DNA of 64,000 nt, from assembly GCF_013003915.1 (NCBI RefSeq), contig NZ_JABAIV010000001.1, positions 434,001 through 498,000 of the forward strand. Direction: 5' to 3'. This DNA is from Telluria aromaticivorans. Lineage in GTDB: Bacteria > Pseudomonadota > Gammaproteobacteria > Burkholderiales > Burkholderiaceae_D. The translations under genes and the position numbers were made by a program. Below, one piece after another: positions 13,400-24,922 of the stretch (positions within the stretch are counted from its first letter, which is position 1; each line of letters starts with the position of its first letter). The notes under the pieces are model-generated. The model saw only the letters and a list, made by a program, of their open reading frames with translations, was not told where the DNA came from and did not search any database.

Positions 13400-15736
13400 T
13401 CAGCCGGCACGCTCGGCGTGCATCGGGTCGTTCATGGCGGCTTCGCCGGCCGCCTGGGTGAGTACCCGGCCGACCACGCCATCTAGCGCCAGCACCCGGA
13501 TGCTACCCGTGCGGAAGGACTCGAGCAGGCGTTCGGCCGGCAGCGAGAACGCTTCCTGGCGGCCGGCCCCGGAGAAGATAAACAGGGTGCGCAGCGGGCT
13601 GACCCAGGCCAGCTTGACCTTGCGCACTCCCCCGCTGCCGGTGAACTCGACGCGCATGCCGCGCTCCAGCGTCGCCAGGGTGGCGGCGGCCGGGTCAAGC
13701 GCTGTTTCCTCTTCCTGCTCCTCTTCTGCGGCGGCCTGCTGCTCCAGGGCGATGCGCCGCATGGCATCCTGCTGGGCGGCTTCCACGGCCAGCTCCATTT
13801 GACGGTCTGGCGACAGCTCGATCGGCGCGCGCACGATCGCCGCATGGCATTCGGCCAGCTCGGCAAAGAATTGCAGGCGCTCGGCATCCTGCCATTTGAT
13901 GGCATCCAGCCATTTATTCAGGGTGGTGAGCAGGGCCGGCAGGCGCGCGATCAAGGCCTTGCGCCCTTCTTGCGTCGTCTTGGGCTTGACGCTCCAGACC
14001 AGGTCGTCCATCGCACGGGTGGCGTTGTCGACCGCGCCCGGCTTGCTGTCCTCGATGGTGTAGGCCAGGCTCAAGACCGGGGTCCAACGCTGTTCCAGGA
14101 AAGTGCCGACCACGGCGACGACGTCTTCGCCCGCCAGGCGCAGCGCCACCGCTTTTTTGGCCGAGCGTTTGGCGGCGGCCTGCTTTTCCTGGCGCGTGGC
14201 CTGGGCGATCGGACCGGCGATCGCGGCTTGCTGCGCGTGTTCGCGCTCGGCGATGCTCGCTTCCAGGTCGGCCACGGCGGAGGCAAACGCCTGCGGCTCG
14301 GCTTCGCGGCGCACCATCTCGACGCTGCTGCGCATCGCGCGGTAGACCGGATCGTCCGGGCTGCCCGGCTGCTCCCAGCCGACATTCGACAGCAGGTCCA
14401 GCATGCGCCGCGCCGGATGCGTCGCTTCGAAGAAGAAGCTGCGGTCGTGCAGCGCAGCCTTGAGCACCGGCACCTGCAGGAAGGCGATCAGCTCGCGCGT
14501 CTCCTGCGGGAGCGCGTCGTCCAGCAGCACGGTCTCGAAGATGCGCGACAACAGGTCGAGGGTGGTTTCGTCGCCGCGCGACAGGCTGCCCTGCGGCAGG
14601 CTCTGTTTCAGGCGCGGCAGGTAGAACACCTCGTGTCCGTGCGCCGCGGCGGCGGCGCCATCGCCACTGCCCGGCAGGCCGGCGGCGAATTTTTCCAGCA
14701 TGCCGATCAACGGCGCCGGGAGTGCGGCCAAGGCTGCGCCGGCAGGCTGGCCAGCCGCACCTGGGGGCGGCGCCATCGTGGCGTGATATGGCGCCGACTG
14801 GCCGGGCGCAGGTGCGGCGAAGCCGGCAGCCGGGGTCGCGCTGGAAGCGGGTGCGGACGCAGGCCCCGGCACAAAGCCGGCTGCGCCGCTCGGGCGCCAG
14901 CCGCCGCTGCCCTGCGGCAGGTTGGCGATCAGCGGGATATCGAGTTCCGCGCCCTGGGCCGGATCTGCCGCGCCGAACAGCTGCCGCAGTTGTTGCGAGA
15001 CGGCGGCATCGCGCCGCGCGCGCGCGGCCCGCGCGCTGGCGCTGTCGTCGGTCTTGGCGAAGCGTTCGCCATCGTTGCGGGAGGAGCGCGCGGGCTTGAG
15101 CTTGTCGTTCAGGGCGGCCAGCAGCGGCCCGAGCTCGAACACGACGGCGGGGCGCAGCAGCGGCATCACCAGTGCGTGCGCCTGGGGATCGGGCTCGAAC
15201 TCGCACCAGGCTTGCTGGATCGCCCGCAGGAAGACTTCGGGACGAAAGGGATTGTGCGCGGCGCGCACCAGCCCGCGACCCAGCAGCATGCCGAGCCGCA
15301 CACCGAGGCTGGCCAGGGCCTCGGAATGGGCCAGGTCGAAGGGACGGCTGACGGAAGCAAAGGCGAGCTGGCTGTCCATCTCTTCCAGTGGAACCAGGCT
15401 CAGGATCAATGGCGCTGCCGCCGCGGCGGGCTTCAGGCCGGGCGCCAGCTGCGCCACTTCCTTCTTCAGCGCCAGCTCGATGCCGGTCGAGGCGAGGTGG
15501 ACAAACGCGTAGGCGTTATCCTTCAGCAGGTTTCCCGTGCGGATCCGGCTGCCGGTCAGGTGCGGATCCGGTCCGGCCGTCGTCATGTCGAGCAGCACGG
15601 CGACCATGCGGGTCGCCATGTCCATCAAGCCATCGGCTGCGTGACGCGCTGCGATTACGACGAGCTCATCCAGCGTCGCCTGCTGCGCAGCGGCGGCATT
15701 GCGAGTGGCAGGTGTCTGGGCGGTCATGCTGGACAT
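13400..15736 (-). CDS. DUF1631 family protein
   Basis: The ~778-residue cytosolic protein belongs to DUF1631, found mainly in beta- and gammaproteobacteria. The fold is largely helical; a low-complexity Ala/Pro/Gly segment (about 300-370) splits two helical regions. The last ~100 residues carry a small beta-rich part (RGMRVEFTGSGGVRKVKLAWVS) resembling a PilZ-like or regulatory strand set, which is only a resemblance. Two ATGs three codons apart (15736 and 15727) are both plausible, and longer extensions lack a ribosome site. It lies ~100 bp upstream of smc on the same strand, and a separate transcript is likely. Function is unknown. Confidence 0.85.
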   Translation of the reverse strand: MSSMTAQTPATRNAAAAQQATLDELVVIAARHAADGLMDMATRMVAVLLDMTTAGPDPHLTGSRIRTGNLLKDNAYAFVHLASTGIELALKKEVAQLAPGLKPAAAAAPLILSLVPLEEMDSQLAFASVSRPFDLAHSEALASLGVRLGMLLGRGLVRAAHNPFRPEVFLRAIQQAWCEFEPDPQAHALVMPLLRPAVVFELGPLLAALNDKLKPARSSRNDGERFAKTDDSASARAARARRDAAVSQQLRQLFGAADPAQGAELDIPLIANLPQGSGGWRPSGAAGFVPGPASAPASSATPAAGFAAPAPGQSAPYHATMAPPPGAAGQPAGAALAALPAPLIGMLEKFAAGLPGSGDGAAAAAHGHEVFYLPRLKQSLPQGSLSRGDETTLDLLSRIFETVLLDDALPQETRELIAFLQVPVLKAALHDRSFFFEATHPARRMLDLLSNVGWEQPGSPDDPVYRAMRSSVEMVRREAEPQAFASAVADLEASIAEREHAQQAAIAGPIAQATRQEKQAAAKRSAKKAVALRLAGEDVVAVVGTFLEQRWTPVLSLAYTIEDSKPGAVDNATRAMDDLVWSVKPKTTQEGRKALIARLPALLTTLNKWLDAIKWQDAERLQFFAELAECHAAIVRAPIELSPDRQMELAVEAAQQDAMRRIALEQQAAAEEEQEEETALDPAAATLATLERGMRVEFTGSGGVRKVKLAWVSPLRTLFIFSGAGRQEAFSLPAERLLESFRTGSIRVLALDGVVGRVLTQAAGEAAMNDPMHAERAG

Positions 15737-16018
15737 GGAATGATGGGATGGGGATCTCCCTGCATTCTGCCACAACATTTCTGACTGGCAATAGAAACTT
15801 GCATGCGAGGCGCGTTCGAGCTGCCATCTCGTGGCCTGCCGACACATCACAGTTTCGATAATTCCTGGAGTATGTCGGCGCCTGTCCTACACGGGATCAC
15901 GCTGTGATCCGATACCGATCGCCTGGAGCCGCACGCATGATGGGTCGACCGGAATAGCTGCGGTATCGATCCCAGCTCGGCAAACAGGTATTTTTCCCAC
16001 CATTGAAAGGACATCTCC

Positions 16019-16234
16019 ATGGCCTCGAAGCAAGGAAAGAAGGGCTCGCGTTCGCCCCCCCAGAGCAGCACCCAGCAGAGTGGCAACAGCGCCGGCAGCA
16101 GCAGCGGCGGCAGCCAGCAGTCGGGGGCGGGCTCGGGTTCGGCCTCGGGCAGCGGCAGCGGCACGCGCGGCGGCACCCCGGAGCAGCACGCGCAAGCGGG
16201 CCGCCAGAGCCACAAGAACGACAAGAAGCGCTGA
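16019..16234 (+). CDS. Small Gly/Ser-rich hydrophilic protein
   Basis: The 71-residue product has a basic N-terminus (MASKQGKKGSRS), a Ser/Gly/Gln low-complexity middle and a basic tail (GGTPEQHAQAGRQSHKNDKKR). The tail resembles short stress-associated repeats of the KGG type, without the KGG itself. Coding status is supported by a good ribosome site (AAAGGA, 7 bp spacing) and a terminator-like hairpin 50 bp downstream. Composition suggests an intrinsically disordered protein, perhaps stress- or nucleic-acid-related. Function is unknown. Confidence 0.65.
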   Translation: MASKQGKKGSRSPPQSSTQQSGNSAGSSSGGSQQSGAGSGSASGSGSGTRGGTPEQHAQAGRQSHKNDKKR

Positions 16235-16284
16235 CACAGCGCTATACCTGGGGCAGGCCCTCAACTGCCCCGGCGCCTTGTCCC

Positions 16285-16318
16285 AGCCCGCCCTCTCCCG
16301 ACGGCGGGCTGTTCGTTT
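16285..16318 (+). terminator. Intrinsic terminator-like hairpin after the small Gly/Ser-rich gene
   Basis: AGCCCGCC pairs perfectly with GGCGGGCT across a 10-base loop, followed by GTTCGTTT. The U-tract is weak. It lies 50 bp after the small gene and just before the convergent ClpP-like stop. Confidence 0.55.
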
Positions 16319-16326
16319 GGCGCGGC

Positions 16327-16887
16327 TCAGATATTGCGCAGCACCGCGCCCTTTGGCGGCTTGAAGTCGGCGACATCATTCACCAGGCCCGCTGCTTTCG
16401 CATCGCGCGAATTCAGGTGCAGGTCGGAATACTGGTGAATGGCCCACTGCTCCGGCGTGAGGTCGACCGATTTGCGCAGCAGCGACTCGGTGCGCGCATC
16501 GTCGGCGCGCAGGCCTTCGACGATGATGTTGAGTGCATCCGGGCGGGAACCCGGCGAGGCGGTCGCATGCGACTTGTGGACCATGAAGCGCGCGGTCTCG
16601 CTCGCGTAGCGCCTGGTCCCGGCAAGGAAGAGCGTGACCGCGATCGACGCCACCGCCCCGCCGTTGTACATCACGAAGGTGATCGGGGAGTTCGCCAGGA
16701 AGTTATGCAGGCACAGGCCGTCGCTCACATAGCCACCGTTCGACTGCACCAGCACGTGGGCGGTCTCGAGCCCGTCTTCGGTCATGGCCGCCACCGCTTC
16801 GAATACGCGGTGCACCATGTCGCTGTTGACGTCCCCGGACAGCGTGAACCAGGCTTCCTTTCCTCCTTGCGCTTTGTCTTCGCTCAT
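16327..16887 (-). CDS. ClpP-like serine protease family protein
   Basis: The 186-residue product has the ClpP/crotonase fold. The nucleophile is likely Ser in GGAVASIAV (about 78-86), with the catalytic-type His in RFMVHKSHATA. It differs from true ClpP: it starts with MSEDKAQGGKEAWFTLSGDV, and the His-flanking segment and handle region are divergent, so it probably does not dock ClpX or ClpA in the normal way. The ATG at 16887 is chosen for its GGGAAAAG ribosome site; upstream frame is leader. It stands alone and convergent with the small Gly/Ser-rich gene. Substrate is unknown. Confidence 0.75.
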   Translation of the reverse strand: MSEDKAQGGKEAWFTLSGDVNSDMVHRVFEAVAAMTEDGLETAHVLVQSNGGYVSDGLCLHNFLANSPITFVMYNGGAVASIAVTLFLAGTRRYASETARFMVHKSHATASPGSRPDALNIIVEGLRADDARTESLLRKSVDLTPEQWAIHQYSDLHLNSRDAKAAGLVNDVADFKPPKGAVLRNI

Positions 16888-17031
16888 AGTCTTTTCCCAC
16901 TGCAAAGTGTGTAGGGTAAGTGTAGCAAAACCCGTGCAAACCCCTCGCCCGCCCTGCACCAATAGTGCGCGGCAATACTTTGCGGCAAGCCGATAATCAG
17001 CCATCCGCCAGGTTAGTCGGTTGGCGAGAAC

Positions 17032-17167
17032 CGTAGGGCGGGCGGGGTAATTTCGGGCAATGCCCGGAATGACGAACGCCCGCGCGGTAATAGTTAACAT
17101 AGGAAAAACCCACCACGTCCGTGCTACCGCTGGTTGAACGCGTGGACAGGAAACTGCCCGCCCTACG
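17032..17167. repeat. Composite inverted repeat, copy 2 (hybrid halves)
   Basis: Ends are CGTAGGGCGGGC and GCCCGCCCTACG. The left half carries a hairpin around CGGGCA-A-TGCCCG and then GCCCGCGCGGTAATAGTTA. The right half carries the other half-type, TTGAACGCGTGG, so the two halves are not inverted copies of one another beyond the ends. It lies between the ClpP-like gene and the gcv promoter. Confidence 0.85.
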
Positions 17168-17233
17168 GGTAAGCGGCGGCTCTTGCGTGACCGGCATACG
17201 GCCGCCGGCCGCCTTTTGGGCACCCTCCATCGG

Positions 17234-17262
17234 TTGACAGCAAACCAAGGCTGGCATATTCT
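17234..17262 (+). promoter_or_regulatory. Sigma70 promoter of the glycine riboswitch-gcv operon
   Basis: TTGACA (17234-17239), a 17-bp spacer and TATTCT (17257-17262). Initiation is predicted at about 17269-17270, exactly where the first riboswitch aptamer begins. Confidence 0.8.
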
Positions 17263-17269
17263 CCACAGT

Positions 17270-17466
17270 CTTGGCCAGGAGAGCGCAGACCCATCTGCCG
17301 CCGAAGGGGCACTACCCACAAACTCTCAGGCAAACGGACTGGTCAAGGGGCAGCAGCGCATGGCGCGGCCGGCCCAACTCTGGAGAGCGGCCGCTGCCTT
17401 CGCAGGCGGCCCACCGAAGGGGCAGGCGGCTTTGCTGCTATCTCTCAGGTACCAAGGACAGAGGGG
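17270..17466 (+). ncRNA. Tandem glycine riboswitch
   Basis: Two glycine aptamers lie in series before gcvT. The first has GGAGAGCGC, CCGAAGGGGCA and ACTCTCAGGCAAA with GGAC (17278-17340). The second has TGGAGAGCGG, ACCGAAGGGGCA and TCTCTCAGGTACCAAGGACAGA (17381-17463). About 40 bases link them, as in the cooperative class from Vibrio and Bacillus. Glycine binding is expected to switch on glycine cleavage. There is no obvious terminator stem between the second aptamer and the start, so control may be at translation. Confidence 0.95.
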
Positions 17467-17520
17467 ATCCAAGCACCCGCGAGGCGTGCCCGTACCCCTA
17501 TTACCTGTCCCGAGGATTCC

Positions 17521-18639
17521 ATGACGCTCAAAGCGACCCCGCTCAATTCCGCACACCGCTCCCTAGGGGCCAAGATGGTCGACTTCGGCGGCTGGGACAT
17601 GCCGGTGAACTACGGCTCCCAGATCGACGAACACAATGCCGTGCGCCTTGACGCCGGCATGTTCGACGTCTCGCACATGTGCGTGGTGGACCTCAAGGGC
17701 GCCAACGTGCGCGCTTTTCTCCGCGGCCTGCTGGCCAATAACGTCGACAAGCTGCAGGTGCCGGGCAAGGCGCTCTACTCCTGCATGCTGAATCCGGAAG
17801 GCGGCGTGATCGACGACCTGATCGTCTATTACTTCAGCGACGACTGGTTCCGCCTGGTGGTCAATGCCGGCACCGCCGAGAAGGACGTCGCCTGGATCAG
17901 CCAGCAGAACGAGGCGACGAACAGCGGCGTGACCGTTACCCAGCGCCGCGACGGCAATGACCCGATCGCCCTGATCGCCGTGCAGGGCCCGAACGCTAGA
18001 ACCAAGGTCTGGCAGGTGCTGCCGACCACCCAGGCGGCGTCCGAGCCGCTCAAGCCATTCAATGTCGTGATCGTCCCGGACACCGCCTTTGGCGAAGTCA
18101 TGGTCGCGCGCACCGGCTACACCGGCGAAGACGGCTTTGAGGTCGGCGTGTCCGCTTCGAACGTCGAGGCGCTGTGGAATGCCTTCGTTGCAGCCGGCAT
18201 CAAGCCGGCCGGCCTGGGCGCGCGCGATACCCTGCGCCTGGAAGCCGGCATGAATTTGTACGGCCAGGACATGGACGATAGCGTGAATCCGCTCGACGCC
18301 GGCCTGGCCTGGACCATCGACCTGGTCTCGGAGCGCGACTTCATCGGCAAGGCAGCGCTCCAGGCCAAGGGCCAGAACGCGAACTTCGTCGGTCTGATTC
18401 TGCGCGAAAAAGGCGGCATCCTGCGCGCTCACCAGAAAGTGGTCGCTGCCTCCGGCAATCTAGGGGAGATCACTAGCGGCACCTTCAGCCCGAGCATGCA
18501 GCAGGCGATCGCGCTGGCGCGCGTGCCGCTGGACGTCGCCATCGGCGACACCGTGCACGTCGAGATCCGCGATAAAAAGCTGGCTGCCAGCGTGGTGAAG
18601 CTGCCCTTCGTCCGCAACGGCAAAGTCCTCGCAGCCTGA
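17521..18639 (+). CDS. gcvT: Glycine cleavage system T protein (aminomethyltransferase)
   Basis: The 372-residue protein transfers the methylene group from the H-protein-bound aminomethyl arm to tetrahydrofolate, releasing ammonia. Family features include the N-terminal [18 protein letters not shown] segment with [10 protein letters not shown], the folate-site Asp region and [12 protein letters not shown]. The ATG has a GAGGA ribosome site at proper spacing. It is the first gene after the glycine riboswitch and is followed 46 bp later by gcvH. Confidence 0.97.
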   Translation: MTLKATPLNSAHRSLGAKMVDFGGWDMPVNYGSQIDEHNAVRLDAGMFDVSHMCVVDLKGANVRAFLRGLLANNVDKLQVPGKALYSCMLNPEGGVIDDLIVYYFSDDWFRLVVNAGTAEKDVAWISQQNEATNSGVTVTQRRDGNDPIALIAVQGPNARTKVWQVLPTTQAASEPLKPFNVVIVPDTAFGEVMVARTGYTGEDGFEVGVSASNVEALWNAFVAAGIKPAGLGARDTLRLEAGMNLYGQDMDDSVNPLDAGLAWTIDLVSERDFIGKAALQAKGQNANFVGLILREKGGILRAHQKVVAASGNLGEITSGTFSPSMQQAIALARVPLDVAIGDTVHVEIRDKKLAASVVKLPFVRNGKVLAA

Positions 18640-18685
18640 AAACAAGAATTGTTATACTGTCCGCCTTACCTACTGGAGCTTTTAC

Positions 18686-19066
18686 ATGAACATTCCAACC
18701 GACCTGAAATACACCGAGTCCCACGAGTGGGTGCGCCGCGAGGCTGACGGCACCGTGACCGTCGGCATCACCGAGTACGCGCAGGACGCCCTGGGCGACA
18801 TCGTGTTCGTCGAACTGCCGCAGGTCGGCAAGGCATTCACCGCCGGCGGAGATGCCGCGGTGGTCGAGTCGGTCAAGGCCGCGAGCGACATCTACGCACC
18901 GGTTGCGGGTACCGTTACCGAGATCAACCAGTCGGTCGCCGATGCGCCGGACTCGATCAACAGCGATGCATTTGGCGCGTGGCTGTTCAAGCTGAAGCCG
19001 ACGGATGCCGGCGCGATCGACAAGCTGATGAGTGCTGACGATTACGCGAAGGCTACCGGCACCTGA
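18686..19066 (+). CDS. gcvH: Glycine cleavage system H protein
   Basis: The 126-residue lipoyl carrier shuttles the aminomethyl group between the P and T proteins. The lipoylation motif [17 protein letters not shown] holds the modified Lys at about residue 66. [11 protein letters not shown] and [18 protein letters not shown] are family hallmarks. The ribosome site is GGAG. A composite repeat follows within 6 bp, separating it from gcvP. Confidence 0.97.
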   Translation: MNIPTDLKYTESHEWVRREADGTVTVGITEYAQDALGDIVFVELPQVGKAFTAGGDAAVVESVKAASDIYAPVAGTVTEINQSVADAPDSINSDAFGAWLFKLKPTDAGAIDKLMSADDYAKATGT

Positions 19067-19071
19067 TGTCC

Positions 19072-19174
19072 CGTAGGGTGGGCGGGTCTCCCGCCCGCGC
19101 GTTCAACCATACAGTGCGTCGCCGCGATGCATGCGTAATTTGAACGCGCGGGCGGCGAAGCCGCCCACCCTACG
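19072..19174. repeat. Composite inverted repeat, copy 3, between gcvH and gcvP
   Basis: Ends are CGTAGGGTGGGC and GCCCACCCTACG. The central arms GCCCGCGCGTTCAA and TTGAACGCGCGGGC are a perfect 14-bp inverted pair. Left hairpin is GGGCGGG-TCT-CCCGCCC and right hairpin GGGCGGC-GAA-GCCGCCC. The position inside an operon suggests an effect on mRNA stability or on gcvP dosage. Confidence 0.9.
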
Positions 19175-19243
19175 AAAAACACCTACGCAGCACCATCTCG
19201 ACTACCCCGGCGCCCCGCGCCAATTCTTCACCTGGCCTCTACC

Positions 19244-22138
<2,895 letters not shown>

Positions 22139-22170
22139 GCCTCTAACATCTCTGTCAGGCGCTTGTGGTG

Positions 22171-23862
22171 TTACTTGCGGCTCGAGGCGAGCCGCAAGTG
22201 CGAGCGCTCGTGAAGGCGGCGCTCCCTGGGCAGATCCCGCGTCGGGCTCGCCTGGGGGGCGCCGCTTTCTTTTTTGGGCGGCGCTGCCGGCGCCGTTTCG
22301 GTTTCGTCGAGGCGGAAGGCGGCCACGGTACGCGACAGCGACAGTGCCTGCATCTGCAGCGTGCGCGCCGCCGCCGCGGCTTCTTCCACCAGCGCGCAGT
22401 TCTGCTGGGTCACTTCGTCCATCCGCACGATCGCCTGGTTGACCTGCGCCAGTTCGCTGGCCTGGCCGGCGCTGGCGCTGCCGATGCTGCTAACCAGGTC
22501 TTCCACTTCGCGTACCGAGCTGGCGACGTCCTGCATGCTGCTGCCGGCGTTTAGTGCCCACTCGGTGCAGCCCTCGATCTCGGCCACCGATCGGGCCGCC
22601 AGTTCGCGCACCTCGCGCGCGGCCCTGACGGCGCGCTGTGCCAGCAACCTTACCTCGCCTGCCGCATCGGCAAAATCGCGGCCGGCCTTGCCTCCGAGCC
22701 CACCTTGTGCGGCTTCCAGCGCCGCATTCAGCGCCAGCGTGCCGGCTTCGCTGGCGAAGGCGTCGATCACGCCTGCCACTTCCGCAGCGCGCAAGGCGCC
22801 CTCCTTCACCGTGGCCATGGTGGCCGCCATGCGCTCGACCGTCAGCCCGCCCTCGCGCGCACTGGTCGACGCCGACTGCGCCAGCCGGTTGGCGGCCAGC
22901 GCGCTGTTCGCGGTGCTTGAGACCGTATCGGCCAGTTCCTGCATCGATGCTGCCGCATCGTCCAGCGAGCGGCTGCGGAACACCGCCCGGCTGTGCATGC
23001 TCAGGCTGCCTAGGCTGATGTCGCGCGAGGTATTCCCGATCGTGCGCGCCGACTCTAACACGGTGCGCAAGGTGCCGTTCAGGTTGCGGATGCCGGCATC
23101 CAGGGCGCGCGAGGTTTCGCCGATCTCGTCGTCGCCATAGTCGCGCTGCCGGATCGTCAGGTCGCCACTCGCCAGCCCCAGCGCGGCCGCGCCGATGCCG
23201 CGGATTTCCACCAGCAGCACCCGGCGCACCGCCATCGTGATGGCCAACGACACCCCGACGGCCAGCAGGATCACCACCGGCATCAGGCCGGCGATGACGC
23301 GGAAGTCGGCGGCGGCGCTGTCCGATGCTTGTTCGGACAGATCGCGCTCGAGCCTGGCCAGAAGGGTCATGCGCTCTGCCATGATGGCAAATGCGGCTTC
23401 CGGCTTGATCATGGCATTGGCGCCGATGGTCTGGTCGGCATGCGCCAGCTCGACCACTTCGCGTGCCGCGCGCACATAGACGCCGTGCGCATGCTGGGCC
23501 TGCTCGACGTGGCGGCGCTCGGCACTGCCGTCCGGCGTCAGGCGGACCAGCTCGGCAAAGGAACGTTCGATGGCCCCGTTCTGGCGGTGGATCTGCGTAA
23601 TCAGGAGGTCGATGCGGGGACGCGAGAAGCTGCTGCTGATCCAGGTGAGCAGCTTGTAGGTATCCGCATGCACGCGCTGGGCCTGGGCCACCAGTTCGGT
23701 CGTGCTGCGCAGCTGGACCGCGCGCGGCCCGACGATGGTGTGCAGGGACTGGTGCTGGCGCACCATCGCATAATAGGCGGCGCTCGAGAGCAGGACCAGC
23801 AACAGCAGCACTACGCCCGGCGCCAGCAGCAGCTTGGGGCCGATCTTCAGTCGGGACAACAT
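22171..23862 (-). CDS. Methyl-accepting chemotaxis-type receptor with a divergent tip
   Basis: The 563-residue protein has an N-terminal membrane segment (APGVVLLLLVLLSSAAYYAM), a ~150-residue periplasmic helical domain, a second membrane segment (about 187-210), HAMP and a cytoplasmic signalling coiled coil ending in VNQAIVRMDEVTQQNCALVEEAAAAA. The hairpin tip that binds CheA/CheW is abnormal. The usual EAARAGEQGRGFAVVA reads EAAQGGLGGKAGRDFADAA, two residues longer with the GRGF core altered. Signalling through the normal array may be impaired. The last 8 codons form a palindrome shared with the 3' end of gcvP transcripts. Confidence 0.85.
   Translation of the reverse strand: MLSRLKIGPKLLLAPGVVLLLLVLLSSAAYYAMVRQHQSLHTIVGPRAVQLRSTTELVAQAQRVHADTYKLLTWISSSFSRPRIDLLITQIHRQNGAIERSFAELVRLTPDGSAERRHVEQAQHAHGVYVRAAREVVELAHADQTIGANAMIKPEAAFAIMAERMTLLARLERDLSEQASDSAAADFRVIAGLMPVVILLAVGVSLAITMAVRRVLLVEIRGIGAAALGLASGDLTIRQRDYGDDEIGETSRALDAGIRNLNGTLRTVLESARTIGNTSRDISLGSLSMHSRAVFRSRSLDDAAASMQELADTVSSTANSALAANRLAQSASTSAREGGLTVERMAATMATVKEGALRAAEVAGVIDAFASEAGTLALNAALEAAQGGLGGKAGRDFADAAGEVRLLAQRAVRAAREVRELAARSVAEIEGCTEWALNAGSSMQDVASSVREVEDLVSSIGSASAGQASELAQVNQAIVRMDEVTQQNCALVEEAAAAARTLQMQALSLSRTVAAFRLDETETAPAAPPKKESGAPQASPTRDLPRERRLHERSHLRLASSRK
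22173..22199. terminator. Palindromic hairpin within the receptor's last codons, between convergent genes
   Basis: ACTTGCGGCTCG and CGAGCCGCAAGT are perfect 12-bp arms with a 3-base loop. It encodes the receptor's C-terminal residues LASSRK on the minus strand and lies 35 bp after the gcvP stop. There is no U-tract, so a role as bidirectional terminator or RNA-end protector is only likely. Confidence 0.5.
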
Positions 23863-24165
23863 AAGTCAGGCCGCCTTCGGGAAAAGCGCCAGGGCAGCGC
23901 GGGTGGATGTGAAGGCCTGGGAAGGATTCCGGTGGACTTGCATGATGCCTCCCTGAGTTTAACCGTGCTTAATTTCCTAAGCGCATTGAACGAATCTACG
24001 CGGTTCAAAACTGCGGCAGTTTGCGGTGGCTCATACCGGCCGAAGTCTTTGGATCCGCGCAACAGGCACATGGCGAAACAAGTACTTATCAATTTAATAT
24101 AGTTGTAAGTGTGGCTTTGTATGCTTGTGCCCGACTCATCAACCAAGCCAATAAAGGGGAGTGAA
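23863..24165. other. Divergent intergenic region (no gene seen)
   Basis: About 300 bp separate the receptor from the outer-membrane protein gene. The half near the barrel gene is AT-rich (CAATTTAATATAG near 24091-24103) and presumably holds its promoter; no -35/-10 pair at proper spacing was found. No RNA gene is recognised. Confidence 0.5.
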
Positions 24166-24837
24166 ATGAAGGCCAGCAGCATTGTGTTCGGGGCGGCACT
24201 GCTTGCCGCTGGTAGCACGGAGGCGCAATTGGCGGATCCTCCAGGAGCTGTGCTTGAAGCGGAAGCGGAAGCTGGTCGATTCGGGCCGCTGGCCAAGGGC
24301 TTCAAGCGCCTTTCACCCCTGTACGGCGGCAACGAGACGGCCAATCCGAACGATCGCGTGTTCCTGGGCTTCCGCACCGATCCGAGGCTGGTGCTCGGCT
24401 ATGCCTTCAACGACTACCTGTCGCTGGAAGCCGGCTATTCGCACCTGCGTGACAAGGGCTTCCACAAGATCGAGCCCGGCGCCCTGGAATCCGCCGCGGC
24501 CGCGGGCGCGCTCGGCGCCAGGAGCCACACCACCTACCTCGCCGCCAAGGTGACGGTGCCGGTGAGCGAGCGCCTGAGCGCCTACGCCAAGTTCGGGATC
24601 GCGCATAGCGAAGTGACGAACGACGGCCTGCTGCTGCCGGAGCGGGTCAGGCCCCGCACTGCCAGCGAGTTCGCGGGCGAGTCCGGCACGGGGCCGTATG
24701 GTGCAGTCGGCGCCACGTACAAGCTGAACAAGAGGACCACGCTGACCGGCGAAGCCCGGCACAACGGCAGCGCCAGCAAATTCGGGAACGCGACGAACGC
24801 CAGCGGCCTGAGAGGAAGCGTGGGGATCGGCTTCTGA
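24166..24837 (+). CDS. OmpA-type beta-barrel outer-membrane protein
   Basis: The 223-residue product has a short signal peptide (SIVFGAALLAAGSTEA). It is followed by an eight-strand barrel pattern: RVFLGFRTDPRLVLGYAF, YLSLEAGYSHL, TTYLAAKVTVPV, LSAYAKFGIAHSEV, PYGAVGATYKL and TTLTGEARHNG, ending in a C-terminal Phe (GSVGIGF). This is the OmpA N-terminal/porin-like family without the peptidoglycan-binding domain. The ATG at 24166 is fixed by an AAAGGGGA ribosome site. It has no operon partner; the role is structural or protective and unknown in detail. Confidence 0.8.
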   Translation: MKASSIVFGAALLAAGSTEAQLADPPGAVLEAEAEAGRFGPLAKGFKRLSPLYGGNETANPNDRVFLGFRTDPRLVLGYAFNDYLSLEAGYSHLRDKGFHKIEPGALESAAAAGALGARSHTTYLAAKVTVPVSERLSAYAKFGIAHSEVTNDGLLLPERVRPRTASEFAGESGTGPYGAVGATYKLNKRTTLTGEARHNGSASKFGNATNASGLRGSVGIGF

Positions 24838-24922
24838 TGATCGGTTTCTAATGCAGGGCGACCGCGACCCCGCCGTGTAAAGGCCTGGTCCCCAGCCCGT
24901 CGGGTGCGGTTACACTAGCGGG

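Noticed and set aside
13799..15784. 661-codon open frame antisense to the DUF1631 gene
   Set aside because: Shadow frame; no signal, domain or ribosome site.
23847..24377. 176-codon minus-strand frame across the receptor-barrel gap
   Set aside because: It overlaps both the receptor start and the barrel gene in other frames and has no ribosome site or recognisable sequence.
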